Assembly (NCBI GenBank): GCA_029262195.1
Contig: JAJCZX010000030.1
Coordinates: 433,615-497,614, forward strand
DNA: 64,000 nt
Source: Gemmatimonadota bacterium
GTDB taxonomy: Bacteria; Gemmatimonadota; Gemmatimonadetes; Gemmatimonadales; GWC2-71-9
Reading direction: 5' to 3'
Numbering within the stretch: the stretch's first letter is position 1; every line of letters starts with the position of its first letter. This document shows positions 16,449 to 25,279 of this stretch, piece after piece. The translations under genes were made by a program, and so were the position numbers. The notes beneath the pieces are model-generated. The model saw only the letters and a program-made list of their open reading frames with translations. It was not told the DNA's origin and did no database searches.

Positions 16449-18210
16449 AGCCGCCCTAGCAGTCACACTACTTATGCTGGTCCCCGCATTGCCGGCGGAG
16501 GCTCAAACGGGAGCGTCGATTAGCGCATCGACCAACCCCTTTTATCGCCATCGCCCCCTGGTGGAGGGTGACTCGGTGAGCATCTTCAGGGCAGTTCGCA
16601 GTCGGCAGCTCGCGTTCGAGCGTTTCCGACGAGAACATTTTCCGACTGCTCCTGCGCGAACAAGCCGAATCGAGTGTGCGGACCAGATCGGGCGATTTTG
16701 TTACAACCACTCCGAGGATCTCTCCAACTGGGGACCCGAAGATGAAACGGTCCTCACCGCCCGCACGGCGCTAATCTCGGCGTTCGACACTGCGGCCGGC
16801 TGGCAACCCGGCGATGGTTGGGTTGCCCGACAGCGCACCCGTTATCTGGTGGAGGCAGGAGAGTTCGACACCGCGCTCCGGATCGTAGAGCAGTGTACAC
16901 TGTCCGAAACGTGGGAGTGCTACGCCCTGGCCGGATACATTCAGCATCATGCCGAGTTATTCGACGCGTCCGAGGCGTTTTTCGACCAGGCGTTGGAAGC
17001 GATGCCCGAAGAACTGCGCTGCAAATGGACCGATCTTTCCCGCATCCTACCTGAGGAGGTCGCCGACGACTACGCTTCGGTCGAATGCGAAGATCGAGCC
17101 ACGGAGAACCGAAAGATTTGGTGGCTATCAGATCCGCTTTATCTTATCGACGGTAATGAACGGCGCACCGAGCATTTTTCCCGCATGGTGTTAAACCGTA
17201 TGCTTGAGAGGGCTGAGTCAGGCTACGGAATCTGGGAAACCGACCTCGGAGAACTGCTGACGCGTTACGGTTGGCCTGCCGAATGGGAGAACGTCAAGGT
17301 GGGACGAGACAGAGACTGGCAGGAGAACGCTGTCGTCAGCCGGCACTCCCCCAGCGCACAGAATTTTATGCCGATCTCTCGCGTGATGCTGGACCCTCTC
17401 TCCACCCGTTGGTTCGAATGGCCATTGGATCAAGAGGAAGCTGCCTCTCGCTACGCTCCCAGTTATGCCCGGCAGTTTGACTACCTCGAAGAACATCAGG
17501 TCGTAACGTTCCGCCGCGCCGACTCCAGCATTGTCGTCGCGGCCTTCGACTGGGATTGGGAGGGCCGCATGGATTCGACGACCGTGGATTGGGCAACGGT
17601 CCTAACCCCGAATGATTCCACACCACTGACAATTCGGGCAGGGCGAACTTCCGAGCGCCGGGTGTCGACCATCATGTCGGGGACGCTCGACTCCTCGGTT
17701 ATTAGCGTGGAAGCATTCGCCTCAGGTGCCGAACGCGCCGGTCGGGTCCGATTTGGAACGGCCCCTCCCGCGATGCCGGAGGACGGACTGGTGATCTCGA
17801 ATATCCTGTTATTCGACCCGCCCGATCCATTGCCGCTGGAAATACAGAACGTGGCAGAACACGCCCTTGCTTCGACCATCCTTGCGCCAGGCTCTCAACT
17901 CGGCCTCTACTGGGAAATTTACGGACTTTCCGACCAAAACGACTCTCTTACGACCACAGTCACAGTTGTGAAAGGCGGGCGCAATTTCATCCGGCGCCTG
18001 ACCAGCGGTTTTAGACGCGGATCCGACACCGAGGTGTCTATTGATTGGACGGCTCCTACCGGGCGGGCTGCGTTCGCAAATCCGCATTCGGTAGGACTCG
18101 ACTTGACTGGCCTGGAACCGGGGGATTATCAGGTCAAAGTCGAAGCCGTTTCGTCAAACGGAGATCAGGTCGTGGCTGAGCAACCGATCAAAATTCAGGA
18201 ACGTCGCTAA
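16441..18210 (+). CDS. Secreted GWxTD-like domain protein, copy 2
   Basis: A 589-residue paralogue of the preceding gene. It has a signal peptide (from ATG 16441, ending AEAQ), the cysteine pair IECADQIGRFCYN, a helical hairpin region with CTLSETWECYALAGYIQHH, DPLYLIDGNERRTEHFSRMV (compare DPMYIVPGNDRFTEHMSRLV in copy 1) and LLTRYGWPAEWEN, the GWxTD-like segment. The conserved cysteines in matching places suggest disulfides. The C-terminal part also matches copy 1: LGLYWEIYGL against LGLYWEVYGV, then a DPG/EPGDYQV type beta domain. Overlap with copy 1 points to co-translation and perhaps a heteromeric complex. No enzyme motif is seen. Confidence 0.82.
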   Translation: MNKAALAVTLLMLVPALPAEAQTGASISASTNPFYRHRPLVEGDSVSIFRAVRSRQLAFERFRREHFPTAPARTSRIECADQIGRFCYNHSEDLSNWGPEDETVLTARTALISAFDTAAGWQPGDGWVARQRTRYLVEAGEFDTALRIVEQCTLSETWECYALAGYIQHHAELFDASEAFFDQALEAMPEELRCKWTDLSRILPEEVADDYASVECEDRATENRKIWWLSDPLYLIDGNERRTEHFSRMVLNRMLERAESGYGIWETDLGELLTRYGWPAEWENVKVGRDRDWQENAVVSRHSPSAQNFMPISRVMLDPLSTRWFEWPLDQEEAASRYAPSYARQFDYLEEHQVVTFRRADSSIVVAAFDWDWEGRMDSTTVDWATVLTPNDSTPLTIRAGRTSERRVSTIMSGTLDSSVISVEAFASGAERAGRVRFGTAPPAMPEDGLVISNILLFDPPDPLPLEIQNVAEHALASTILAPGSQLGLYWEIYGLSDQNDSLTTTVTVVKGGRNFIRRLTSGFRRGSDTEVSIDWTAPTGRAAFANPHSVGLDLTGLEPGDYQVKVEAVSSNGDQVVAEQPIKIQERR

Positions 18211-18218
18211 TTCCAACG

Positions 18219-18252
18219 AAAAAAACGGCCTGCCGCAAAACGACGGGCCGTT
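18219..18252 (-). terminator. Intrinsic terminator (minus strand)
   Basis: Read on the minus strand, AACGGCC (from 18252) pairs with GGCCGTT (to 18224), with partly paired inner bases, and is followed by a run of T. It follows the stop of the EVE gene by 48 bases and so ends the IscA-EVE operon, not the plus-strand GWxTD genes. Confidence 0.75.
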
Positions 18253-18299
18253 CGAGGGAGCGAGCACCGCAAGTTGAGTGTGGGTTTCGTTCCCGGAGA

Positions 18300-18752
18300 T
18301 CAACGGCCTGCCATTTTGCAGATCCTGTCGTACTCCGACTTCGTCACCGGCTGAACAGACAGTCGGCTGCTATTTACCAGAACCATTGATTTCAGAGCGG
18401 CGGTGGCCTTGATAGTGTTGAGCCCGACGGGGTGCGGGAATACGGCCTCAAATCCTACGTCTACCATCTGCCAGCGCGGATTGTCTTTCGATGACTTCGC
18501 ATCGAAGTATTTGCTATCCTCATTGAACGCGAAATGATCGGGATAGGCCTCTTTCACCACTGTAGCAAGACCTGCCACTCCGGGAGGTTTGGCGTTAGAA
18601 TGATAAAACAAAACCCGATCCCCAACTCGCATTTTGATCATGTTATTGCGGGCCTGATAATTCCGAACGCCTTCCCAACAAGTTGTTTTTTCACGTTGTA
18701 AATCCTGGATCGAATACACATCCGGTTCGGATTTCATCAACCAGTAATTCAT
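18300..18752 (-). CDS. EVE-domain protein
   Basis: A 150-residue single EVE domain (PUA-like superfamily, related to human THYN1). The hallmark N-terminus NYWLMKSEPDVYSI is followed by WEGVRNYQARNNM, GDRVLFYHSNAKPPGVAGLA and PRWQMVDVGF. EVE domains bind modified bases in nucleic acids; in bacteria they often stand alone with unknown target. I start it at 18752 because that ATG overlaps the stop of the IscA-type gene as ATGA and the family begins there; the longer frame to 18773 is not needed. It is followed by a minus-strand terminator at 18252. Confidence 0.93.
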   Translation of the reverse strand: MNYWLMKSEPDVYSIQDLQREKTTCWEGVRNYQARNNMIKMRVGDRVLFYHSNAKPPGVAGLATVVKEAYPDHFAFNEDSKYFDAKSSKDNPRWQMVDVGFEAVFPHPVGLNTIKATAALKSMVLVNSSRLSVQPVTKSEYDRICKMAGR

Positions 18753-19120
18753 GTAGAAAAACTCTGTCCGCAACCACAGCTCCCCGTGGCATTGGGATTG
18801 CGAAAATCGAATCTCTGCTCCGTCATTGACGAGATCCAGTCAACCATCATCCCCGTCACCAGTGGTTTACTGAACTCATTCACAAAAACCCTGACGCCAT
18901 TTATCTCGAGCACCTCATCATTTTCTGCGGGCGCCGCCTCAACCCGAACTTCATACATATAGCCGGAGCAGCCACCCTTGGACGCCGCAACCAACAGTCC
19001 GGCGGTCGCCGGATCAAGTTCGTGGTCCTTAACCAATTTGTTCACTCCCCAGGCAGCCGCATCGGTAATTGTCAGCGAGAATTCGCCCTGCGCCACTTCC
19101 GGGTTCTTTGTTTGAGTCAT
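18749..19120 (-). CDS. HesB/IscA-type iron-sulfur carrier protein
   Basis: A 123-residue A-type carrier that holds or delivers iron-sulfur clusters. The three conserved cysteines are in KGGCSGYMYEV and near the C-terminus in GSCGCGQSF. The body ITDAAAWGVNKLVKD and VFVNEFSKPLVTGMMVDW match the family. The start at 19120 has GGAGG five bases upstream, whereas the open frame to 19342 is intergenic. It resembles ErpA/IscA but no isc or suf genes are near, so the exact subtype is open. It forms a two-gene operon with the EVE gene by a four-base overlap and is divergent from the CBS gene. Confidence 0.93.
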   Translation of the reverse strand: MTQTKNPEVAQGEFSLTITDAAAWGVNKLVKDHELDPATAGLLVAASKGGCSGYMYEVRVEAAPAENDEVLEINGVRVFVNEFSKPLVTGMMVDWISSMTEQRFDFRNPNATGSCGCGQSFST

Positions 19121-19284
19121 AATTCCTCCGTTAACCATGAATCTTAACGGGCCCGGGGACGAGTTTCCACACCCAGACAGATAAATACGCCCAATCAACT
19201 GGAACCATAGCCTCATTTTGGACAGTATTAAGGAGATGATGTCTTCCCGGTGAGCACTTTGTATGCGAAAAGGAATAAAACAAG

Positions 19285-19683
19285 ATGAAGGTTTCCGAGA
19301 TAATGGTGAGCCAACTAAAGGTGATTCCGCTGGACAGCTCAATCGCCGATGCGGTGGCGCTTATGAACGACGAGCACGTTTCGGGCCTGCCTGTGGTTGA
19401 TTCCTCAGACCTACTGGTCGGGGTGTTGACCACCAGCGACGTTTTGCAGGCAGCTGCAGAAACCGGCGACGAGAAAGGCAGGAACGTGCTCTTCAATAAC
19501 ACGAGAGTTGCCGAACTGATGACGGTGCGCCCCGAGACAGTGTCGCCAGACGATGACGTCCGCAAGGCTGCCGAGCAGATGCTTTCGCGAGAGGTGCATC
19601 GGCTCTTTGTGGAGGATAAGGGAGTTCTCGTTGGAGTTCTTTCCCAAACCGATGTGGTCAGGGCCGTCGCCAAAGGGTTGTAG
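19285..19683 (+). CDS. Two-CBS-domain protein
   Basis: A 132-residue protein made of two CBS domains. The first runs from about residue 1 to 60 (VSEIMVSQLKVIPLDSSIADAV; GLPVVDSSDLLVGVLTTSDVL), the second from about 72 to 132 (VAELMTVRPETVSPDDDV; HRLFVEDKGVLVGVLSQTDVV). Such pairs bind adenine nucleotides and regulate partner proteins; free-standing ones often have no known partner. The ATG at 19285 has AAGGA a few bases upstream. It is divergent from the IscA-EVE operon and shows no membrane or DNA-binding part. Confidence 0.95.
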   Translation: MKVSEIMVSQLKVIPLDSSIADAVALMNDEHVSGLPVVDSSDLLVGVLTTSDVLQAAAETGDEKGRNVLFNNTRVAELMTVRPETVSPDDDVRKAAEQMLSREVHRLFVEDKGVLVGVLSQTDVVRAVAKGL

Positions 19684-19705
19684 AGCAACAGACCACCATA
19701 ACGGA

Positions 19706-19741
19706 CAAAAAAGGCGACCTGGAGTTACCACCCCGGTCGCC
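19706..19741 (-). terminator. Intrinsic terminator (minus strand)
   Basis: GGCGACC (19713-19719) pairs with GGTCGCC (19735-19741). On the minus strand the stem is followed by six T (A run at 19707-19712). It lies just after the PC4-like gene and ends its transcript. Confidence 0.8.
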
Positions 19742-19771
19742 CCTGGAACTGCTAATTTTGGTTAAGTGCCA

Positions 19772-20062
19772 TTAATCCTCGTCTTCGGATTCCTCTTCAG
19801 ACTCCTCCAGCACAAAATCTTCTTCATCTAGCATACCCTTTTCGATCACCACTTCTTTCGCCTTTTCCATTAGCCTGGAAAGCTCGGGCAGAAGATCGAC
19901 TCGTACAGTAATACCGGTTTTGGACGGCCTCAGCTCTCCCTCGGAATCTTTGTACCACACACGAACTCCAAGGAGGTCGTGCCCTTTAAAATTAGAGATG
20001 ACGACGCGAACGTCTTCCCTGGGGTTTTTGGGAAACCCACCAATTACTATTTCATCTGACAA
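19772..20062 (-). CDS. PC4/p15-like ssDNA-binding transcription coactivator
   Basis: A 96-residue protein. Residues 1-70 match the transcriptional coactivator p15 (PC4) domain: REDVRVVISNFKGHDLLGVRVW, then GELRPSKTGITVRVDLLPEL. In eukaryotes and some bacteria this fold binds single-stranded DNA as a dimer. The tail from residue 80 is strongly acidic (LEESEEESEDED), unlike most bacterial members but like acidic tails in other nucleoid and ssDNA proteins. The start is a TTG at 20062 with GGGAGG five bases upstream. It is monocistronic, with its own terminator, suggesting steady expression. Confidence 0.9.
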   Translation of the reverse strand: MSDEIVIGGFPKNPREDVRVVISNFKGHDLLGVRVWYKDSEGELRPSKTGITVRVDLLPELSRLMEKAKEVVIEKGMLDEEDFVLEESEEESEDED

Positions 20063-20211
20063 TTCAACCTCCCATCAAACCTGTTACTACAGTGTGATCG
20101 CCCCCGGACTACCTGACCTCTCAGACCTCCGGGGGCTAATTAGAGGAAACAACATACACTCGAAGTCCCATTATGACGAGTGGCCTCTCTGTGTCGTAAA
20201 AAGCCACTGTC

Positions 20212-20252
20212 TGGACATCTCCGGAACACATTGTACTATTGCCTAGTATACT
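20212..20252 (+). promoter_or_regulatory. Candidate promoter with overlapping operator for padR-ADOP
   Basis: TGGACA (20212-20217) and TACTAT (20234-20239) stand 16 bases apart and resemble a sigma-70 promoter. An inverted repeat TACTA-TTGCC-TAGTA (20234-20248) covers the -10, and the palindrome AGTATACT follows. This suggests autoregulation by the PadR protein encoded 42 bases downstream. The element is visible; its use is inferred. Confidence 0.42.
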
Positions 20253-20293
20253 CAAATAAAGCAAAACCCAAACAAAACAGCCGGTAGTGTCAC

Positions 20294-20653
20294 ATGACGA
20301 ACAAGAAAACCGCAGATGACTTCCTGCCCCTGAAACCTGTCGATTTCCACATTCTAGTGCTTCTGAACGAAGGTGAGGGACACGGCTACGGCCTGGTTCA
20401 AGAAATCGCAGCTAGGACCGACGGAAAAGTTAAACTGGTTCCCGGTAACTTCTACGCGATCTTGAAGCGCCTGATCGGCGAGGGCCTGTTAGAGGAATCA
20501 ACCCGTAAGACAACTCCAGCTGGAGACGACAAACGGCGCAGATACTACCGCATCACCAGCCTGGGTAAAAAAGTGGCGGCGGCTGAAGCCTCCCGGATGA
20601 GGTCGCTGGTCATGCAACCCGAGGTGGCCAATTTGATCAAGGGTACGACTTGA
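20294..20653 (+). CDS. PadR-family transcriptional regulator
   Basis: A 119-residue winged-helix regulator. The PadR domain is recognisable: LPLKPVDFHILVLLNEGEGHGYGLVQEI for the first helices, KLVPGNFYAILKRLIGEGLLEES for the recognition part, and RRRYYRITSLGKKVAAAEASRM for the wing and dimerisation helix. In Acidobacteriota and Gemmatimonadota this type often sits directly upstream of ADOP permeases, as here; the stop overlaps the ADOP start by four bases. It probably represses the pair in response to a toxic compound or stress. The ATG at 20294 follows a candidate promoter and operator. Confidence 0.95.
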   Translation: MTNKKTADDFLPLKPVDFHILVLLNEGEGHGYGLVQEIAARTDGKVKLVPGNFYAILKRLIGEGLLEESTRKTTPAGDDKRRRYYRITSLGKKVAAAEASRMRSLVMQPEVANLIKGTT

Positions 20654-23394
20654 CCCCAGAGGGACCGCTCAACAGCGGCTGGGTCCGGTTCTACCGGCTT
20701 CTTCTCCACCTATATCCGTCAAAGAGCCGCACCGAGTTCGGTGAAGAGCTTATCGAACTTTTCTCCGACCTGATCGAAGCGTCCCGAGAAGAAGGCTTCG
20801 GGGCGACAATAGCGGTTGCCGTGCAGACGTACCTGGACGCGCCATTGTCGGCAATAGAAGCCCGGCGCGAGATCCGGCGGAGAAAGGAGCGACTACTGAG
20901 CGGCACCTGGCGGCCCCGGTATGGAGAGAACCTCCTCGCGGACCTCGCGTACGCGTTCCGTTCACTCAAAGAACATCCCACCTTCGCCGTCGCTTCGATA
21001 CTCACTCTGGGTATAGGGATCGGATCAAACACCGCGGTCTACAGCGTTGTGAGCAGCGTAGTTCTTGAGCCCCTGCCCTACGAGCAACCTGACGAGTTGG
21101 TGATGCTCTGGAGCGTTTCGCCCAACCAGCATGCAAGGTCAGGTTTTTCGGCCCCTGCGATCCCAGAAGTTCGGCAACGCTCGACAGTTTTTGAAGCAAT
21201 CGGGGCCGGTTGGTCCACGGAAACAAACCTGGAAACCAGCCGTGGACCAACACAGATCAACATGACGTGGACCACTGTCAATTTTTTTGACCTGTTGGGC
21301 GTGACACCGATTCTGGGCAGGCATTTCCGCGATGAAGACCGGGCCTGGTTCGATCCGGAAGCTCTAGACGACCCGGGGTTTCGACCCGCTTCGGCCCCCG
21401 CCATTGTCGACCACTCTCTCTGGATCGAAATGTTCGGCGCCAGCAACGACGTTGTCGGACAAGAAATAGTTCTCAACGGCCAAACGATGGAGATCATAGG
21501 TGTCGCCCCGCCAGACTTCGAGATGCTTCTTCCTGAAGAGGCTATTGTGCCGAGGAAGACCGACGTTTGGGCTGTATTTCCCGTCGATCCGTCCCGACTC
21601 ACGCGGGACGACCATAACTACACGGCGATCGGAAGGCTCCGGGAAGGGGTTTCCCTCGAAGAGGCGCAAGCAGACATCGACGGAATCGCTGAATGGCAGC
21701 GCCAAACGTTTAGCCATGAGAGCGAAGCCAACCTTCACTTGAAAGCTACCTGGCTTCACGACGAGGTCGTCGGCAAGGTACGCCCTACCCTGTTATTGCT
21801 TATGGGTTCGGTGACCTTTGTCCTCTTGATTGCCTGCGCGAACGTCGCGCAACTGGCGCTTGCCAGAGCTGCCACCAGGAGAAAAGAATTCGCGATACGC
21901 GCCACCGTGGGCGGTGGTCCCTCTCGACTCATTCGACAGGTGCTAACCGAAAGTGCTTTGATCTCGGCGGCTGGCCTGGTAGTTGGATTATCCCTGGCGT
22001 ATTGGGGAATAGATCTCCTCCTACTTCTGCGACCACACGACCTTCCACGTCTCGACACCGTATCGATTGACGGGCGCGTCTTGGGCGTCTCGACCGGCCT
22101 TGCCATCGCGGCCACAATGCTGTTCGGCATAGCCCCGGCAATTACGTCTTCCCGTACCGAAGCTGGAGTAACTCTCCACGAAACGGCAAACGTCACGCCA
22201 GTGCAGTCGGGATTCAGGAAAATTCTGATAATTGTTGAGGTGGCTATCTCCTTGATCCTGCTGATCGGATCGGGATTGATGATGCGAACTTTCAGTGAGT
22301 TACGGTCGATTGAGATTGGTTTTAATCCCTCCGGGCTTTACACCGCCCGGGTGGCTGTGCCCTTCTTCGGGTACCTGGAAGAGACTGATCGCGTTTCCTT
22401 TTTTGACGACCTTACTACTGCCCTCGGGACTTTGCCCGAATTCCAGGGCATCGGCGCAGCCGTCTCGACACCATTCGATAACAGTGCCGACGTTTTCAGG
22501 CTCGGAGTTTTTGGCGATGTCGATAAGTCGACGGGAGACGGCAACGCGATGGTACAGGCCGTGCTACCTGGTTACCTGAGCACCATTGAGGCATGGCTCA
22601 GAGAGGGACGCTTCTTCGAACACAGCGACCTACCGCTTGGGACTCCAACAACAGTCCTTTCCGAGTCTCTGGCTCAGGCACTCTGGCCCGGCGAAAACGC
22701 AACGGGCAAAACGGCATACATCGGACCTGTCGACGCCGATGTTTCTCAACTGATCGCAGCAGAGGTCATCGGCGTGGTGGGAGATATCAGGTATTCCGAA
22801 CTAACCGGCACTGTCGACAACTCTTTCTATGTACCGTTCAGCATGCGTACCTGGAACGAAATGACAATCACCGCCTCAACTACTCAATCCCTTTCGACCA
22901 TCAACGCGGTCCTGCGAAGAGAGGTCAACAGAATCGACCCAGAAGTTGCTGTATCTGAATTCCGGCCCATGCGTGACGACGTCGACGCGGCCCTCGCTCC
23001 AACCCGTTTCACTCTCACAGCCATCGGAGTTTTCGCTGCCATCGCTGTGGTTCTCGCGACGATCGGACTTTACGGTGTCATATCTTATGCCTCCAGTCGA
23101 CGCACACGGGAGATAGGAGTCCGGTTGGCTTTCGGTGCCGAACGCGGTGCTATAGTAAGGCTGGTAGTCGGACAGGGCATGGTATTAACGGGAATCGGAA
23201 TCATAGTGGGACTTGGAGTTTTGTTCCTGATGACAGGGGCGATGCAAACGGTGCTCTACGGAGTTTCTCCGAATGATCCAACCACTTACGTAACACTCAC
23301 CGCCTTGCTCATCGCTGTGTCCCTGATCGCGACCTACATACCTGCACGCAGAGCATCGATGACCGATCCGTGTGAGGCTCTTCGCAAAGAGTAA
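20650..23394 (+). CDS. ADOP-type ABC permease with N-terminal prefix domain
   Basis: A 914-residue inner-membrane permease of the duplicated-orphan-permease group (MacB/FtsX type, no own ATPase). Residues 1-90 are the helical prefix seen in PadR-linked members (FYRLLLHLYPSKSRTEFGEEL). Then come two units of MacB-like periplasmic domain plus FtsX membrane region: the first TM segment is FAVASILTLGIGIGSNTAVYSVVSS, the FtsX core LIACANVAQLALARAATRRKEFAIRATVGG is repeated as GVISYASSRRTREIGVRLAFGAERGAIV. The TTG start overlaps the padR stop. Such proteins are thought to export drugs, peptides or lipids with an ATPase encoded elsewhere. Confidence 0.94.
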   Translation: MTPEGPLNSGWVRFYRLLLHLYPSKSRTEFGEELIELFSDLIEASREEGFGATIAVAVQTYLDAPLSAIEARREIRRRKERLLSGTWRPRYGENLLADLAYAFRSLKEHPTFAVASILTLGIGIGSNTAVYSVVSSVVLEPLPYEQPDELVMLWSVSPNQHARSGFSAPAIPEVRQRSTVFEAIGAGWSTETNLETSRGPTQINMTWTTVNFFDLLGVTPILGRHFRDEDRAWFDPEALDDPGFRPASAPAIVDHSLWIEMFGASNDVVGQEIVLNGQTMEIIGVAPPDFEMLLPEEAIVPRKTDVWAVFPVDPSRLTRDDHNYTAIGRLREGVSLEEAQADIDGIAEWQRQTFSHESEANLHLKATWLHDEVVGKVRPTLLLLMGSVTFVLLIACANVAQLALARAATRRKEFAIRATVGGGPSRLIRQVLTESALISAAGLVVGLSLAYWGIDLLLLLRPHDLPRLDTVSIDGRVLGVSTGLAIAATMLFGIAPAITSSRTEAGVTLHETANVTPVQSGFRKILIIVEVAISLILLIGSGLMMRTFSELRSIEIGFNPSGLYTARVAVPFFGYLEETDRVSFFDDLTTALGTLPEFQGIGAAVSTPFDNSADVFRLGVFGDVDKSTGDGNAMVQAVLPGYLSTIEAWLREGRFFEHSDLPLGTPTTVLSESLAQALWPGENATGKTAYIGPVDADVSQLIAAEVIGVVGDIRYSELTGTVDNSFYVPFSMRTWNEMTITASTTQSLSTINAVLRREVNRIDPEVAVSEFRPMRDDVDAALAPTRFTLTAIGVFAAIAVVLATIGLYGVISYASSRRTREIGVRLAFGAERGAIVRLVVGQGMVLTGIGIIVGLGVLFLMTGAMQTVLYGVSPNDPTTYVTLTALLIAVSLIATYIPARRASMTDPCEALRKE

Positions 23395-23415
23395 GTGGGT
23401 AAGTGGAGTAGGTGG
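23391..23415 (+). repeat. Short tandem repeat, 8-base unit
   Basis: Two exact copies of GTAAGTGG (23391-23406) and a degenerate third (AGTAGGTGG). The first copy contains the ADOP stop codon. Confidence 0.6.
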
Positions 23416-23480
23416 AACGAGGCTGCGGTCGGAATGAGCAATTGCTCCGGCGCGTCTTTTCGGCCATCTTCACCTTCCCT

Positions 23481-24146
23481 ATGAGAATACTGCTATTCGG
23501 TGCGTCGGGCGGCTGCGGATCCTGGGTCGTGCGGTTGGCGCAAGAGCGGAATCATGAAATCACCGCGGTTATCCGACCCGAAACTAAGTTCAATCCTCCT
23601 TTCGGTGTCGATCTTGTCAAAGGCAACGTCCTTGACGATCAGTTCGTGAAAGCGGTTCTTGAAGGTCATCCACTTGTTATTTCGTGTCTCGGACAGCGGC
23701 GAGCCGGGCTCCACCCGTGGGCCAGGCTTCAATCACCTCCCGATCTAGTCGAGAGAGTTATGCGCAATCTGGCCAACGGAACACGCGAGCCCAAACCACA
23801 GGTCCTTTGGATCAGCGCTGGTGGAGTTGGAAGCAGCCGGAAGCAATCGAGTTTTTTGATTAAGAAGATGATCCGTATGGGGAATGTTGGAACGGCCTAC
23901 CGCGACCTCGCCGCAGCTGAAGAAGTGATGGATTCGTCTGGCTTAGATTATTTGGCGGTACGGCCGGTGACGTTGACTCATGGACCTCCCACTTTTAGAG
24001 CCGGTCCCGTCCGCCACTACGGCCTTTTCTCAACGATTCGGAGGAGCGATGTGGCGGCGTGGATGGTCCAGGCCGCCGAAGGTGCCGGAATAGAGTTCGG
24101 CAACAATGTGCTACTTGGTGCGGGAACGCCAACGCCACATGTCTGA
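23481..24146 (+). CDS. NAD(P)-binding Rossmann-fold protein
   Basis: A 221-residue protein of the atypical short-chain dehydrogenase (NAD(P)H-binding, NmrA-like) type. The start at 23481 gives the standard N-terminus MRILLFGASGGCGSWVVRLA with the dinucleotide-binding glycines; an in-frame extension to 23412 adds unrelated residues over simple repeats. PLVISCLGQRR and LWISAGGVGSSRKQ are strand-loop segments of the fold, and GLDYLAVRPVTLTHGP is the usual C-terminal element. The classical YxxxK pair is not visible, so it may be a binding protein or flavin/quinone-type reductase. Substrate unknown. It follows the ADOP gene by 86 bases. Confidence 0.85.
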   Translation: MRILLFGASGGCGSWVVRLAQERNHEITAVIRPETKFNPPFGVDLVKGNVLDDQFVKAVLEGHPLVISCLGQRRAGLHPWARLQSPPDLVERVMRNLANGTREPKPQVLWISAGGVGSSRKQSSFLIKKMIRMGNVGTAYRDLAAAEEVMDSSGLDYLAVRPVTLTHGPPTFRAGPVRHYGLFSTIRRSDVAAWMVQAAEGAGIEFGNNVLLGAGTPTPHV

Positions 24147-24194
24147 AACGATGTCCTTGCACGCATCGGTATTGTGATTGCCGGGTAAGGGTTG

Positions 24195-25259
24195 ATGTCT
24201 CTCTTTACTTCGGATAGGGAAAAACGTCTTTGGTTTTGGACCATGGCGGTCGTGGCGGCAATTTATGCGACAATCGGGCCAGCTGGTGTGCTTGCCGTCG
24301 AGTTGCGCGAACGAGGCATCCTTGAAGCTAGTTTCTTTGTGGTGCTCGGAATCGTCACGGTGCTCGTCGCCATACATTGTCTGAGGCAACGCCCGGGCTG
24401 GAGTGAAATTGGAGTTGGACTGGCAGTAGCATTCGCCTACTGGCTAAGCCTTGTTCGAATCGCCAACCCGGGTGAACGCACACACATGGTCGAGTACGGA
24501 GTGGTTGCTGCGCTAATTCACCAGGCGCTACAGGAAAGAGCACGCAACGGACGCACGGTTACGGCACCGACATTCCTGACGGTGGTCTCCACCACTGTCA
24601 TAGGCTTCATCGACGAAATCATCCAGGCGTTGCTCCCCGGTCGGTTTTTTGACGTCCGAGACATCTTTTTCAATTTCATCGCGGGTTTCATGGTCGTGGT
24701 CGCACGGCTGGCGCTGGCTCCGGTGCGCGGCCCAGGTTGGAGACTGTGGTTCCTGTGGTTGATGGCAGCGGCGTTCGGATGGGGTTGGGGAATCGAAATC
24801 GGATTCGCCGGAGAGTTGCGGAGTTGGGAACCTCTGGCTGCACTCCCTCCCTTCCCCGTTCCTGAATACAGGAGCCTGGCAATCGGTGGCGCGCTTGCCG
24901 CCGTTTTCCAATGGCTGACGTTGCGCCGTTATATGCCAAACGCCTTCCGATGGGTCGTTGCCACGGGAGTTGGAGTCTGCTCTGTGGGAATTTTGGCGCT
25001 CGCCGCTTATCAGCTTGACCCCAACACCAGCTGGATACTCGACGCGTTTCTATTTGGTCCGATCATAGCTGGTTTCCAGTGGCTGGTGCTACGCAAGGAG
25101 GTCACGAAGGCAGCTTGGTGGATCGCGGCGAGTGTGGCGGGATGGCTCCCCGGGATTCCACTGGGTGGCCTGGTGGGGCCCCCCGCCCTGGGAGCTTCCT
25201 ACGCCGTCATCACTGGAGCAGTCCTCGTCTGGCTACTCCGCCAGTATCCAAGGACTTAG
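24195..25259 (+). CDS. VanZ-like membrane protein
   Basis: A 354-residue polytopic membrane protein, about nine hydrophobic segments. Residues about 90-165 resemble the VanZ domain: HMVEYGVVAALIHQAL, then TTVIGFIDEIIQALLPGRFFDVRDIFFN, with the acidic FIDE and the DxxD/N pattern of that family. VanZ-like proteins have been linked to teicoplanin resistance but most have unknown function. The C-terminal half is a run of hydrophobic helices of no recognised family (WLTLRRYMPNAFRW; FQWLVLRKEV looks like a repeat of the same element). The ATG at 24195 follows TAAGGG; TTG at 24192 is adjacent. Confidence 0.82.
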   Translation: MSLFTSDREKRLWFWTMAVVAAIYATIGPAGVLAVELRERGILEASFFVVLGIVTVLVAIHCLRQRPGWSEIGVGLAVAFAYWLSLVRIANPGERTHMVEYGVVAALIHQALQERARNGRTVTAPTFLTVVSTTVIGFIDEIIQALLPGRFFDVRDIFFNFIAGFMVVVARLALAPVRGPGWRLWFLWLMAAAFGWGWGIEIGFAGELRSWEPLAALPPFPVPEYRSLAIGGALAAVFQWLTLRRYMPNAFRWVVATGVGVCSVGILALAAYQLDPNTSWILDAFLFGPIIAGFQWLVLRKEVTKAAWWIAASVAGWLPGIPLGGLVGPPALGASYAVITGAVLVWLLRQYPRT

Positions 25260-25279
25260 GTGCGGCCTTTTTTCACCCT

